64,000 nucleotides of DNA, taken from CTSoil-043 sp963821235 (GTDB lineage Bacteria > Chloroflexota > Limnocylindria > Limnocylindrales > CSP1-4). Made by a program: the position numbers and the translations under genes. Positions 23,674 to 32,003 of this stretch are shown here, one piece after another. The stretch is from assembly GCA_963821235.1 (NCBI GenBank), contig CAWGCS010000001.1:868001-932000 (forward strand), in the 5' to 3' direction. Under the pieces are notes generated by a model that saw only the letters and a list, made by a program, of their open reading frames with translations, made no database searches and was not told the origin of the DNA. The first letter of the stretch is position 1. Every line of letters begins with the position of its first letter.

Positions 23674-24924
23674 ATGGGTCACGTCCCGATCCCCGGCCTC
23701 GTCCCGGATCCACTCGACATCCCGCCCGCCGACGACGGCGAGCCCGGCTGGATCGTCCGGGCCCTCGCGACGCGGGGGATCTCGCGGCGGCGCTTCCTGC
23801 AGTGGTGCTCGGCGATGACGGCCGCCATGGCCCTGCCGAAGGAGTACGCACCCCGCATCGCCCGGGCGCTCGAGACCGGCAAGAAGCCCGTCCTCGTGTG
23901 GCTGGAGTTCCAGGACTGCGCCGGCAACTCGGAGTCGATGCTCCGCTCGTCGCATCCGGACGTGGCCGACGCCGTGCTTGACCTCCTGTCGTGGGAGTAC
24001 CACGAGACGATCATGGCCGGCGCCGGCCACCAGGCGGAGGCGGTCCTCGAGCGGGTCCGCTCCGAGAACAAGGGCCAGTACATCGTCATCGTGGAGGGCG
24101 CGATCCCGACCGCCGAGGGCGGCATCTACTGTACGATCGGCGGCAAGACCGCCCTCCAGATCGCCCAGGAGATGACGGCCGACGCGGCCCTGACCATCGC
24201 CGTCGGGGCCTGCGCCTGGGACGGCGGGTTCGTCTCCCAGGGCCCCACCGGCGCCAAGGGCGTCCAGGCGGCCGTGAACCCGAAGGTCCTTATCAACCTC
24301 GGCGGCTGCCCCCACAACAGCGCCAACACCGCCGCCGTGCTCGTCCACTACCTGACCTTCGGCGAGGCGCCGGCGCTCGACCAGTTCAACCGGCCGCTCT
24401 TCGCCTACGGTCACCTGATCCACGACCAGTGCGAGCGGCGCGCCCACTTCGACGCCGGCCGCTTCGTCGAGGCCTGGGGCGACGCCGGGCACCGCAACGG
24501 GTGGTGCCTCTACAAGATGGGCTGCAAGGGCCCCGAGGCCACCTACAACTGCCCGATCGTCCGCTGGAACGACGGCACGAGCTGGCCGATCGGGGCCGGC
24601 CACGGCTGCATCGCCTGCGCGTCGCCTGGCTTCTGGGCCGCCATGAGCCCCTTCTACGATCGGTTGCCGAACGTGAAGATGCTGGGCGTCGACACGACGG
24701 CCCAGACGATCGGCGTGGTGGCCATCGGCGGCGTCGCGGTGGCGACCGGGATCCACGCCACCGGAGTCGTCGTGCGGAACCGCCGCCGCAGGGCGGCCCT
24801 GGCCGCCGACGGGACCGTCGTCCCCGGGGCGCCGCCCCCGGAGCCGCCGGCGGGCGCTCCGCCCCCGGGCGTGGATGCGGGGGCGGGTGAGGGGACCGGG
24901 CCCACCCCGGCCGCGCAGGCCTGA
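23674..24924 (+). CDS. hyaA: [NiFe] hydrogenase small subunit, Tat-exported, group 1
   Basis: This 416-residue subunit carries the electron-relay Fe-S clusters. It has a twin-arginine signal SRRRFLQW near residue 36. Proximal-cluster ligands are seen in DCAGNSES, GACAWDG and GGCPHN; the position usually Cys in CTGC is Asn. The distal cluster is HDQC...NGWC...MGC, and the medial cluster lies in NCPIVRWND...GHGCIAC. One C-terminal membrane anchor (about 350-372) is followed by a Pro/Gly-rich tail of about 40 residues. GGAGGAG precedes the ATG. It starts the hyaABC-hypA-hyaD operon; the enzyme should sit on the outer face of the membrane and oxidise H2. Confidence 0.95.
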   Translation: MGHVPIPGLVPDPLDIPPADDGEPGWIVRALATRGISRRRFLQWCSAMTAAMALPKEYAPRIARALETGKKPVLVWLEFQDCAGNSESMLRSSHPDVADAVLDLLSWEYHETIMAGAGHQAEAVLERVRSENKGQYIVIVEGAIPTAEGGIYCTIGGKTALQIAQEMTADAALTIAVGACAWDGGFVSQGPTGAKGVQAAVNPKVLINLGGCPHNSANTAAVLVHYLTFGEAPALDQFNRPLFAYGHLIHDQCERRAHFDAGRFVEAWGDAGHRNGWCLYKMGCKGPEATYNCPIVRWNDGTSWPIGAGHGCIACASPGFWAAMSPFYDRLPNVKMLGVDTTAQTIGVVAIGGVAVATGIHATGVVVRNRRRRAALAADGTVVPGAPPPEPPAGAPPPGVDAGAGEGTGPTPAAQA

Positions 24925-24935
24925 GGGAGCGAGCC

Positions 24936-26651
24936 ATGAGCACGATCGTCATCGATCCGGTCACCCGGATCGAGGGCCACCTGCGCATCGAGGCCAAGGT
25001 CGAGGGCGGGAAGGTCCAGGAGGCCTACTCGTCGGGGACGATGTTCCGGGGCATGGAGCTCATCCTCCGCGGCAAGGATCCGCGCGAGGCGTGGCTGTGG
25101 GCCCAGCGGATCTGCGGCGTGTGCACGACCGTCCACGCCCACACCTCCGTCTACGCGGTGGAGGCCGCCCTCGGGATCGAGATCCCGCCCAACGCCCGCC
25201 TGGTCCGCAACCTCATCGCGGGCGCCCAGCACATCCAGGACCACGTGATCCACTTCTACCACCTCCACGCCCTCGACTGGGTCGACGTGACGGGCGCCCT
25301 GACGGCCGACGCCGAGGCGACCTCGAAGCTCGCCCAGGCCATCTCGCCGTGGGGCAAGTCGTCCACCGCGTACTTCCAGGGCGTGAAGGACCGGGTCAAG
25401 AAGCTGGTCGACTCCGGGCAGCTCAGCCTCTTCGCGAGCGGCTACTGGGGCCACCCCGCCTACCGCCTCCCGCCGGAGGCCGACCTCCTGGCGGTCGCCC
25501 ACTACCTCGAGGCGCTGGAGTGGCAGCGGGACGTCATCCGCATCCACGCCGTCCTCGGCGGCAAGAACCCCCACCCCCAGACCTACCTCGTCGGCGGCAT
25601 GGCCAGCGCGATCGACCCGAGCTCGCCGAACGTCATCAACCTGGAGCGGATCGCCTTCATGGCCGAGCGCATCCGGACGATGCGCGAGTTCGTCGAGCAG
25701 GTCTACGTGCCCGACGTCAAGGCGGTCGCCGGCTTCTACCCGGAGTGGTGGTCGATCGGCGCCGGTCACCGCAACTACCTCTCCTACGGTGCCCTCCAGC
25801 AGGGCAACCGGACCGACGAGTCGAAGTTCACCTTCCCCCGCGGGATCATCCTGGGCGGCGACCTGGGGACCGTCCACGAGGTCGACCAGGGCAAGATCAG
25901 CGAGTCGATCGCCCGGAGCTACTACGAGTACGCCGCCGGCGACGCCCAGCGGCTGCACCCCTTCGACGGCGAGACGAGCCCGAAGTACACCGGCCCGACG
26001 CCGCCCTACCTCAACCTCGACGTCGACAACAAGTACAGCTGGCTGAAGTCGCCGCGCTACGACGGGCAGCCGATGGAGGTCGGGCCGCTGGCCCGGATGC
26101 TCGTCGCCTACGGGTCCGGCAACCAGCGCGTCCAGGACCTCGTCAACGGCGCCCTCTCCGAGCTCAAGCTGCAGCCGGCCGCGCTCTTCTCGACGCTGGG
26201 CCGGGTCGCGGCGCGGGCTCTCGAGACGGTCTTCCTGCTCGACCTCATGGAGGGCTGGCTCGACGAGCTGGCCAGGAACATGCAGTCGGGCGACCTCCGG
26301 ATCCACGATGGGACCCTCTGGGATCCCTCCTCGTGGCCGGCCGGCAAGGAACTCCAGGGCTGGGGCTTCCACGAGGCGCCGCGCGGCGCCCTCGGCCATT
26401 GGGTCACGATCAAGGACGGCAAGATCGAGAACTACCAGGCGGTCGTGCCGTCGACCTGGAACGCCGGCCCGCGCGACGAGCAGGGCGTCCCCGGCCCCTA
26501 CGAGGCGTCGCTCGTCGACACGCCGGTCGCCGACCCGGAGCGCCCGCTGGAGATCCTGCGGACGGTCCACTCCTTCGATCCGTGCCTCGCCTGCGCGGTC
26601 CACGTCGTCGATGCGACCGGTCGCGAGCGGGTGCGCGTGGAGGTGCGCTGA
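24936..26651 (+). CDS. hyaB: [NiFe] hydrogenase large subunit
   Basis: The catalytic subunit (571 aa) has both Ni-Fe ligand motifs: RICGVCTTVHAH near residue 58 and DPCLACAVHVV near the C-terminus. Fifteen residues follow the final histidine; these form the peptide removed by the maturation protease (HyaD, encoded three genes on). MSTIVIDPVTRIEGHL at the start is typical of group 1 enzymes. GGGAG precedes the ATG, 12 bp after hyaA. It has no signal peptide and should be exported as a complex with HyaA. Confidence 0.96.
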   Translation: MSTIVIDPVTRIEGHLRIEAKVEGGKVQEAYSSGTMFRGMELILRGKDPREAWLWAQRICGVCTTVHAHTSVYAVEAALGIEIPPNARLVRNLIAGAQHIQDHVIHFYHLHALDWVDVTGALTADAEATSKLAQAISPWGKSSTAYFQGVKDRVKKLVDSGQLSLFASGYWGHPAYRLPPEADLLAVAHYLEALEWQRDVIRIHAVLGGKNPHPQTYLVGGMASAIDPSSPNVINLERIAFMAERIRTMREFVEQVYVPDVKAVAGFYPEWWSIGAGHRNYLSYGALQQGNRTDESKFTFPRGIILGGDLGTVHEVDQGKISESIARSYYEYAAGDAQRLHPFDGETSPKYTGPTPPYLNLDVDNKYSWLKSPRYDGQPMEVGPLARMLVAYGSGNQRVQDLVNGALSELKLQPAALFSTLGRVAARALETVFLLDLMEGWLDELARNMQSGDLRIHDGTLWDPSSWPAGKELQGWGFHEAPRGALGHWVTIKDGKIENYQAVVPSTWNAGPRDEQGVPGPYEASLVDTPVADPERPLEILRTVHSFDPCLACAVHVVDATGRERVRVEVR

Positions 26652-26652
26652 G

Positions 26653-27510
26653 ATGGCCGCCCTCGAGCAGCCGACCGGCACCGCCGGGGCGCCCGAGGCC
26701 ATCGCCGACGGCGGCCCGCCCGTCGTCCGCCTGACCTCCGCCTCCTTCCACCGCGAGTTCGGCGAGATCGGCTCGGGCGCCATCTACGTCTGGGAGAAGC
26801 CGGTCCGCGTCACTCACTGGCTGATCGTGGCGACGATGGTCGTCCTGGCGGCCACCGGCCTCTACATCCACGCCCCCTTCCTCGCGGCGCCCACAACCGC
26901 GGAGGGGGCCGCCCAGATGGCGACCGTGCGCTTCATCCATGAGCTCGCCGCGATCCTCTTCATGTGCTCGTTCGCGGTCCGCTTCTACTGGGGCTTCGTC
27001 GGCAACAGCTTCGCCAGCTGGCGGGCGATCATCCCCCACAACCGCGAGCAGCTCTACTGGGGCCGGGAGATGGCCAAGTACTACCTGTTCCTCCGCAGCG
27101 AGCCCGTCCCGGTGACGGGCCACAACTTCCTCGCGGGGGCCATGTACACGATCGTCTCGATCGGCATGGTCGGCCAGATCCTGACCGGGCTCCTGCTGGC
27201 CGGGTGGGTCCTGGGCGTCGGCCCGGTCACGACCTTCTTCGGCTGGGGCTCCATCGTCCCGGGCGGCATCCAGACCGTCCGCATGCTGCACTACCTGCTG
27301 ACCTTCCTCTTCGCCGCCTTCGCCATCCACCACGTCTACTCGGCCGTGCTGGTGGACATCGAGGAGCGCGACGGCGTCCTGTCGTCGATCTTCACGGGCT
27401 ACAAGAACATCAAGCCGGGCCGCACCCTGGAGGCACTCGGCGTGGCCGGACGCGGCGCACCGGAGGAGATGCGGCGCAATGGCGACGACGGCGGGAAGGC
27501 GGCCGGCTGA
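26653..27510 (+). CDS. hyaC: Hydrogenase b-type cytochrome subunit
   Basis: This 285-residue di-haem membrane cytochrome passes electrons from HyaA to the quinone pool. About four membrane helices are visible (residues about 53-75, 96-118, 160-188, 215-240) with candidate haem histidines in RVTHWLIV, FIHELAAI, MLHYLL and AIHHVYSA. It begins about 45 residues before the first helix, a polar N-terminus. It is coupled to hyaB (1 bp gap) and hypA (TGATG). A quinone-linked uptake role follows from this subunit. Confidence 0.94.
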   Translation: MAALEQPTGTAGAPEAIADGGPPVVRLTSASFHREFGEIGSGAIYVWEKPVRVTHWLIVATMVVLAATGLYIHAPFLAAPTTAEGAAQMATVRFIHELAAILFMCSFAVRFYWGFVGNSFASWRAIIPHNREQLYWGREMAKYYLFLRSEPVPVTGHNFLAGAMYTIVSIGMVGQILTGLLLAGWVLGVGPVTTFFGWGSIVPGGIQTVRMLHYLLTFLFAAFAIHHVYSAVLVDIEERDGVLSSIFTGYKNIKPGRTLEALGVAGRGAPEEMRRNGDDGGKAAG

Positions 27511-27848
27511 TGCACGAGGCCGGGCTCATCGCGGACGCGGTCGGAGCCGCGCTTCGAGCGGGGCCGCCCGGTGGCCCCCCGGGGGCGTTCGCACGCCCCC
27601 GGGGCGTCCGGGTGACGGTCGTCGATCCCGTCCACGTGTCCGCCGACGCGGCCCGCCTCTACGCGGAGGTCGTCCTGCGTGCCCAGGACATGGCGGACGT
27701 GCCGCTGGAGATCGTCAGCGTCGACGTCCGCTGCGCCGGATGCGGCCTCGCCAACCGGCCGCAGCCGCATCATCCCTTCTGCGCCGGCTGCGGATGGCCG
27801 CTGCCGCGCGCCAGCGGCCCTGAGATCGAGGTCCACGCCACATGGTGA
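27510..27848 (+). CDS. hypA: HypA, nickel insertion protein
   Basis: This 112-residue maturation factor begins with the nickel-binding MHE and has a zinc site of two CxxC pairs, CAGC near residue 74 and CAGC near 90. Between the N-terminal helix and the first strand it carries an extra Gly/Pro/Arg stretch (PPGGPPGAFARPRG) encoded by a perfect 12 bp palindrome at 27577-27604. HypB-F are not in the window. The start overlaps the hyaC stop by one base, and its end overlaps hyaD by 7 bp. Confidence 0.9.
   Translation: MHEAGLIADAVGAALRAGPPGGPPGAFARPRGVRVTVVDPVHVSADAARLYAEVVLRAQDMADVPLEIVSVDVRCAGCGLANRPQPHHPFCAGCGWPLPRASGPEIEVHATW
27577..27604. repeat. Perfect 12-bp palindrome inside hypA
   Basis: CCCCGGGGGCGT (27577-27588) and ACGCCCCCGGGG (27593-27604) flank a four-base loop. 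It is the strongest stem-loop in the window, lies within coding sequence, and corresponds to residues not usual in HypA. Confidence 0.8.
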
Positions 27849-28387
27849 CGAGCGCGGCGACGGCCCCCGGGACGCTCCCCCGCCCGGCGGCCGCCGCGCC
27901 GCGCCGCTACGCGATCCTCGGCCTCGGGAACCTGATCCAGGGCGACGAGGCGCTCGGCGGCCGGGTCGTCGCCGAGCTCGTCGACCACCCGGAAGCGCTG
28001 GCGGCGCTGGCGGACCCGGCGGCCGTTGCGCTGATCGACGGCGGGACCGTCGGCCTCGGGCTCGTCCCCCACCTCGTTGGGCTGGACGGCCTGGTCGTGG
28101 TCGACGTCGTCGACACGGGCGCGCTCGCGGGCACGCTCGTCGACCTCGACGGCGCCGACGTCCTCTCCCACGCGCCGGTCATGGGCGTCCACGAGCTGGG
28201 GGCCGAGGAGCTGCTCGGCGCCCTCCTCTTCATGGACGCCCTGCCGCGACGGGTGCGGGTCGTCGGCATCCAGCCGGCGGCGATCACGCTGGGGACCGAG
28301 CTGAGCCCCCCGGTGGCGGCGGCCGTGCCGGCGCTGCTGGCGGCCGTCGCCCGCCACCTGGCGGCGTGGCAGGACGAGGACGGGTGA
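27842..28387 (+). CDS. hyaD: HyaD/HoxM-type hydrogenase maturation protease
   Basis: This 181-residue endopeptidase removes the C-terminal peptide of HyaB after Ni insertion. The nickel-sensing ligands are seen in LGLGNLIQGDEALGG, in VVVDVVDTG and in MGVHELGAEELL. About 20 Ala/Pro residues precede the domain. It is the last gene of the hydrogenase operon; the stop is followed by the tmk promoter. Confidence 0.92.
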   Translation: MVTSAATAPGTLPRPAAAAPRRYAILGLGNLIQGDEALGGRVVAELVDHPEALAALADPAAVALIDGGTVGLGLVPHLVGLDGLVVVDVVDTGALAGTLVDLDGADVLSHAPVMGVHELGAEELLGALLFMDALPRRVRVVGIQPAAITLGTELSPPVAAAVPALLAAVARHLAAWQDEDG

Positions 28388-28421
28388 CCACCGGGCGCTG
28401 ATCCGCCGGGCGCCGTCTCGC

Positions 28422-28427
28422 TACTCT
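28422..28427 (+). promoter_or_regulatory. -10 box of tmk
   Basis: TACTCT ends 6 nt before ATG 28434 (leaderless geometry). Confidence 0.5.
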
Positions 28428-28433
28428 TGGACC

Positions 28434-29096
28434 ATGACGGTCGAGCCGCGCCGGCGCGGCGTCTTCATCACGCTCGAGGGCCCGGACGGGAGCGGCAAGA
28501 CGGCCCAGGCCGATCGGCTGCGGGCAGCCGTCGCGGCTGCCGGGCGTGAGGCGATCCTCGTGCGCGAGCCCGGCGGCACGGCGGCGGGGGAGCGGATCCG
28601 CGCGATCCTCATGGATCGCGGCGCGACCGCCGTCCAGCTGACCCAACGGACGGACGCCCTCCTCTTCCTGGCCGCCCGGAGCCAGCTCGTCGAGACGGTG
28701 ATCCAGCCAGCCCTCGAACGTGGCGCGGTGGTCATCTCCGACCGCTACCTCGACTCGACGTTGGCCTACCAGGGATACGGCGGCGGGCTCGACGTCGAGG
28801 CGCTCCGGATCGTCGGTCGCTTCGCCACGGGCGGCCTGCGGCCCGACCTGACGCTCCTCTTCGACGTCCCGGTCGAGGTCGGCCTCGCCCGCAAGAGCGA
28901 CGCGGAGACGACGCGGTTCGAGGCCCACTTCGACCGCGCCTTCCACGAGCGCGTGCGGGCCGGATACCTCGCCCTGGCGGTGGCCCAGCCCGACCGCTGG
29001 GTCGTCCTGGATGCCTCGGCGCCCGAGGCCGACGTGCTGGCGGCGGCGCTGCATGCCGTGGAGGCGCTGCTTCGCTTGCCGGCACCGGCTGGCTGA
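28434..29096 (+). CDS. tmk: Thymidylate kinase
   Basis: This 220-residue nucleoside monophosphate kinase phosphorylates dTMP. It has P-loop LEGPDGSGKTAQADRL, the REPGGTAAGERIR motif, and ISDRYLDSTLAYQGYG. The lid is short of arginines (ARKSDAETTRFE), and the P-loop carries no Arg. The order tmk then darA, known from Firmicutes, is kept here but is interrupted by an opposing GGDEF gene. Confidence 0.95.
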   Translation: MTVEPRRRGVFITLEGPDGSGKTAQADRLRAAVAAAGREAILVREPGGTAAGERIRAILMDRGATAVQLTQRTDALLFLAARSQLVETVIQPALERGAVVISDRYLDSTLAYQGYGGGLDVEALRIVGRFATGGLRPDLTLLFDVPVEVGLARKSDAETTRFEAHFDRAFHERVRAGYLALAVAQPDRWVVLDASAPEADVLAAALHAVEALLRLPAPAG

Positions 29097-29133
29097 GGGT
29101 CGCGCCCGGCCTCTGTCGCGCGCCCGCCGACCG

Positions 29134-30189
29134 TCAGCGCGAGCGCACCTCGCCGATCGCGCCCAGCCCGGCCGCCCGGGCCCCGTCGAGCGCCCCGAGC
29201 GCGGCCTCGAGCAGCTCGTCGGCGGTCGTGCCGTCGGCGGGGAAGCGGGCGATCCCAGCCGAGACCGAGACGGCGATCCCTCGCACGGGGCCCAGCGCCT
29301 CGATCGCCCGCATGATGCGGTCGGCGACGGTGACCCCGCCGCTGCCCGGGGCCACGACGGCGAACTCGTCGCCGCCGATGCGGGCCACCGTGTCGACCAG
29401 GCGGACCTGCTCGGCGAGGATCGCCGCGACCGCCCGCAGGACCGCGTCGCCAGCGGGCGCCCCGTGCCCCTCGTTCGTGCTGCGGAAGCTGTCGACGTCG
29501 AAGACCGCGACTGAGATGTCGCTCTGGAGGCGGGCGGCGCGGGCGATCTCGAGCTCGAGGACGCGGTCCAGCGTGCGGCGGTTGGCGAGGCCGGTGAGCG
29601 GGTCGAGGTGGGCCAGCCGCTCCCGCCACTCGCCCTGCTCCGCCGCCCCCGCGGAGACCGCGGAATGCCGGATCGCCACCGCGGCGAGGTCGGCGATCGC
29701 GTCGAGGATCCCGGGCGTCCCTTCGCGGGGCGCGTGGCCGGCTCCCCAGCCGAGGGCGAGGACGCCCACGGCGCGCTCGATCCCGGCCTCGCTCACGATC
29801 AGGGGGACGGCCTCCACCCGCTCGAGATCATGTCGGGCGCCGAACAGCCCAGGCGGCGTGCCGCCCTCGGCAACGGCGATGGACGGGCGGCGGTCGCGGA
29901 TCGCGGCCGCGATCGGGTCCGCCTCGGCCGCGCCGTCGATGGCTCCAGCGAGCGGTGCGGCGCTCGCCTCATCGGTCGCGGGGCGGGCGGCGATGCCCGC
30001 CGCCCGCAGCTCGTGGAGGCTCTCATCCTCGCCGAGGACGCCCACGACAGCGGCCGTCGCGGCGCGGTCCACGGTCACGATCGCCAGGAGCGCGTCGAGC
30101 GTAGCGTCCAGGTCGCCACCGCGGGCCACGGCGCGGGCGGCGGCGGCGAAGAGCGCGCCAGCCTGCGCGGGATCGGTCGACTGGGTCAC
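29134..30189 (-). CDS. GAF-GGDEF diguanylate cyclase
   Basis: This 351-residue soluble protein has a GAF-like sensor region (about residues 15-180) and a C-terminal GGDEF domain with HLDPLTGLANRRTLD and ARIGGDEFAVV. The catalytic GGDEF is intact. An inhibitory site RLVD lies five residues before it, so product feedback by c-di-GMP is expected. No membrane segment is seen. GTG 30189 has AGGAGG upstream. It is the only c-di-GMP gene in the window and lies between tmk and a c-di-AMP receptor, convergent with tmk and divergent from the receptor. Confidence 0.9.
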   Translation of the reverse strand: MTQSTDPAQAGALFAAAARAVARGGDLDATLDALLAIVTVDRAATAAVVGVLGEDESLHELRAAGIAARPATDEASAAPLAGAIDGAAEADPIAAAIRDRRPSIAVAEGGTPPGLFGARHDLERVEAVPLIVSEAGIERAVGVLALGWGAGHAPREGTPGILDAIADLAAVAIRHSAVSAGAAEQGEWRERLAHLDPLTGLANRRTLDRVLELEIARAARLQSDISVAVFDVDSFRSTNEGHGAPAGDAVLRAVAAILAEQVRLVDTVARIGGDEFAVVAPGSGGVTVADRIMRAIEALGPVRGIAVSVSAGIARFPADGTTADELLEAALGALDGARAAGLGAIGEVRSR

Positions 30190-30321
30190 GGGTCCCTCCT
30201 GGCGCGGCCCCGGTGGGCGCCCGCGGCCGCGATGACCCGATGATACGCGGGCCATCCGGCGCGTGGGCTCCGGCGCGACTCGCGAGACGAACCTGGCTGC
30301 GGGGACGCGCCCACGGCACCC

Positions 30322-30327
30322 TATACT
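30322..30327 (+). promoter_or_regulatory. -10 box of the c-di-AMP receptor gene
   Basis: TATACT ends 7 nt before GTG 30335 (leaderless GTG start). Confidence 0.55.
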
Positions 30328-30334
30328 CGGGCCC

Positions 30335-30664
30335 GTGAAGCTGGTCGTCGCGATCGTCCACCCGGAGGATGCCGGCACGCTCGTCGACGCGCTCCTCGAG
30401 CGCGAGTTCCGGGCCACGCGCCTCCACAGCTCCGGGGGCTTCCTCAAGCAGACGAACGCGACCGTCCTGCTGGGCGTCGAGGACGACCAGGTCGACACCG
30501 CCCTCGAGGTCATCCGCGACAACTGCCACTCGCGGACGCAGCTCGTGAACCCCATGCCGCCCATCCTCGAGCCCGGCGAGTTCTTCCTGCCCTACCCCCT
30601 CGAGGTGGAGGTGGGCGGCGCGACGGTCTTCGTCCTTCCGGTCGAGCGCTTCGAGCGCCTGTGA
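30335..30664 (+). CDS. darA: PII-like cyclic-di-AMP receptor (DarA/PstA family)
   Basis: The 109-residue protein matches DarA/PstA closely: VKLVVAIVHPEDAGTLVDAL at the start, SSGGFLKQTNATVLLGVED in the ligand loop, and EVEVGGATVFVLPVERFER at the end. These trimers bind c-di-AMP in the groove near the SGGF motif; downstream targets are largely unknown. The region between LVNP and PYPLEVE is short. Presence suggests the organism makes c-di-AMP, though no DacA-type cyclase is in the window. Confidence 0.93.
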   Translation: MKLVVAIVHPEDAGTLVDALLEREFRATRLHSSGGFLKQTNATVLLGVEDDQVDTALEVIRDNCHSRTQLVNPMPPILEPGEFFLPYPLEVEVGGATVFVLPVERFERL

Positions 30665-30722
30665 GCTCGGCGCTTCGAGCGCCTGCGGGCCGGGACGGCG
30701 GGCCGCCCGCGCGACCTGCCGG

Positions 30723-31238
30723 TCACCAGCGCTCGTAGCGGACGAGGTCGGCCAGCGGCTTGCGCTCCTTCGGCCGCGGCCCGTCGGCGGCGTACCCCAG
30801 CGGCGTGAAGAACCACGGCTCGACGTCGTCCGGCAGCCCCAGGACCTCGCGGGCGGCGGACGGGTCGAACGCGCCCACCCAGCACGTCCCGAGCCCGAGG
30901 CTGGTCGCCGCGAGGACGAGGTGGTCCATCACGATCGCCGTGTCCGCGTCGGCGTAGCTCCGGCCGTCGAAGCTCGCCCGTTCCCACGCCTCCTGCCGGA
31001 CCGAGCAGACGCAGAGGACCAGCGGCGCCTGCACGAACCACTCCTTGCCGTAGATGCGGCCCAGCTCCGCCTCGCGACCGGCCGTGTGGATGACGATGAT
31101 CCGGATCGGCTGCCGGTTGGAGGCCGTGGGTGCCAGCCGGCCGGCTTCGAGCACCTCCGCCAGCAGGTCGTCGGGGACCGGGTCGGGGCGGTAGGCGCGC
31201 ACGGCGTAGCGGGCGCGGACGAGCTCAGAGAACCCCAC
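30723..31238 (-). CDS. Nitroreductase-family FMN protein
   Basis: This 171-residue flavoprotein has the FMN-binding start SELVRARYAVRAYRPDPVPDD split over the usual RxSxRxY-like pattern (RYAVRAY here), PTASNRQPIR with the phosphate-binding region, and AATSLGLGTCWVGAF near residue 120. GTG 31238 has GGAGG 7 nt upstream. Members reduce nitro groups, quinones or enones, or dehalogenate; the natural substrate is not clear. It diverges from the Nudix gene. Confidence 0.87.
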   Translation of the reverse strand: MGFSELVRARYAVRAYRPDPVPDDLLAEVLEAGRLAPTASNRQPIRIIVIHTAGREAELGRIYGKEWFVQAPLVLCVCSVRQEAWERASFDGRSYADADTAIVMDHLVLAATSLGLGTCWVGAFDPSAAREVLGLPDDVEPWFFTPLGYAADGPRPKERKPLADLVRYERW

Positions 31239-31363
31239 GGGACTTCCTCCGTTGCGGGCGCCCACCCCTTCGTTGCCGGCTCCCACGATAGCCGAGCGTC
31301 CCGGGCGACGTGGCGCCGGCAGTCGGGCGCAACCGTCCGCCGCCGGCTCGATCGCCGGTCCCG

Positions 31364-31369
31364 TACGAT
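31364..31369 (+). promoter_or_regulatory. -10 box of the Nudix leader ORF
   Basis: TACGAT ends 7 nt before ATG 31377, the start of a 20-codon leader ORF rather than of the Nudix gene itself. Confidence 0.45.
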
Positions 31370-31376
31370 CGCCACG

Positions 31377-31439
31377 ATGACAATCGATCCGTTTCCCGTT
31401 CGCCCCCGGCTTCCCGTCGCGACCGCCGCTCGTCCATGA
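31377..31439 (+). CDS. 20-residue leader ORF coupled to the Nudix gene
   Basis: A short frame, MTIDPFPVRPRLPVATAARP, starts 7 nt after a -10 hexamer and ends with TGA overlapping the Nudix ATG (ATGA at 31436-31439). The Nudix gene has no strong Shine-Dalgarno, so ribosomes may reach it by terminating on this leader. The proline- and arginine-rich peptide itself has no known function. Confidence 0.45.
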   Translation: MTIDPFPVRPRLPVATAARP

Positions 31440-31930
31440 GCCCGTACCGCCCCGACCTCGTCGAGTGCTGGGTCTTCCGGACCGATGCCGCCGGCGCGGC
31501 GGAGTTCCTGCTCATCCGACGCGCCGCCGACCGCGTCTTCCCTGGGCTCTGGCAGTGCGTCACCGGGGGCCTCGAGCCGGGCGAGCGGGTCCCGATGGCG
31601 GCCCTCCGCGAGGTCCGCGAAGAGGTGGGCTTCGGCGAGGTCGAGATCGAGGCGTTCTACGACCTGGACCAGGTCACCCACTTCTACGACGAGGGGTCGG
31701 ACGCGGTGGTCGCCAGCGCGATCTTCGCCGTCCGGGTGCGCCCTGGCGCTGAGCCGCACCTCTCCCACGAGCACGACGGGGCGCGCTGGGCGGGCCGCGA
31801 CGAGGCGCTCCGCCTGGTGGTCTGGCCGTCCTACCGCGACACGGTCGAGCGGATCGTCGGGGGGCTGCTGAGCCCGCAGGCGGAGCCCTGGTTCCGCCTC
31901 GACCTCGACGGCCGCCGGCTGGCCCGCTGA
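31436..31930 (+). CDS. Nudix hydrolase
   Basis: The 164-residue protein has a complete Nudix box, GGLEPGERVPMAALREVREE followed by VGF, binding Mg2+ for pyrophosphate hydrolysis. The start resembles dihydroneopterin-triphosphate or dATP pyrophosphohydrolases (ECWVFR...EFLLIRRA), but the substrate is not certain. Its ATG overlaps the stop of a 20-codon leader ORF. Confidence 0.88.
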   Translation: MSPYRPDLVECWVFRTDAAGAAEFLLIRRAADRVFPGLWQCVTGGLEPGERVPMAALREVREEVGFGEVEIEAFYDLDQVTHFYDEGSDAVVASAIFAVRVRPGAEPHLSHEHDGARWAGRDEALRLVVWPSYRDTVERIVGGLLSPQAEPWFRLDLDGRRLAR

Positions 31931-31932
31931 GG

Positions 31933-31990
31933 CCGCTTCCCGCCCGGCCGGACGGCGGTGGCCGTACAATCGCGCGAACCGCGGGCGGCG
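31933..31990. repeat. 58-bp direct repeat, left copy (promoter-bearing)
   Basis: This 58 bp sequence recurs without mismatch at 32953-33010, 1,020 bp further on. It includes a TACAAT box (31965-31970). The two copies bracket a 962 bp segment with one gene. Homology ends abruptly on both sides. Confidence 0.92.
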
Positions 31991-32003
31991 GAAACCTGAC
32001 GCC

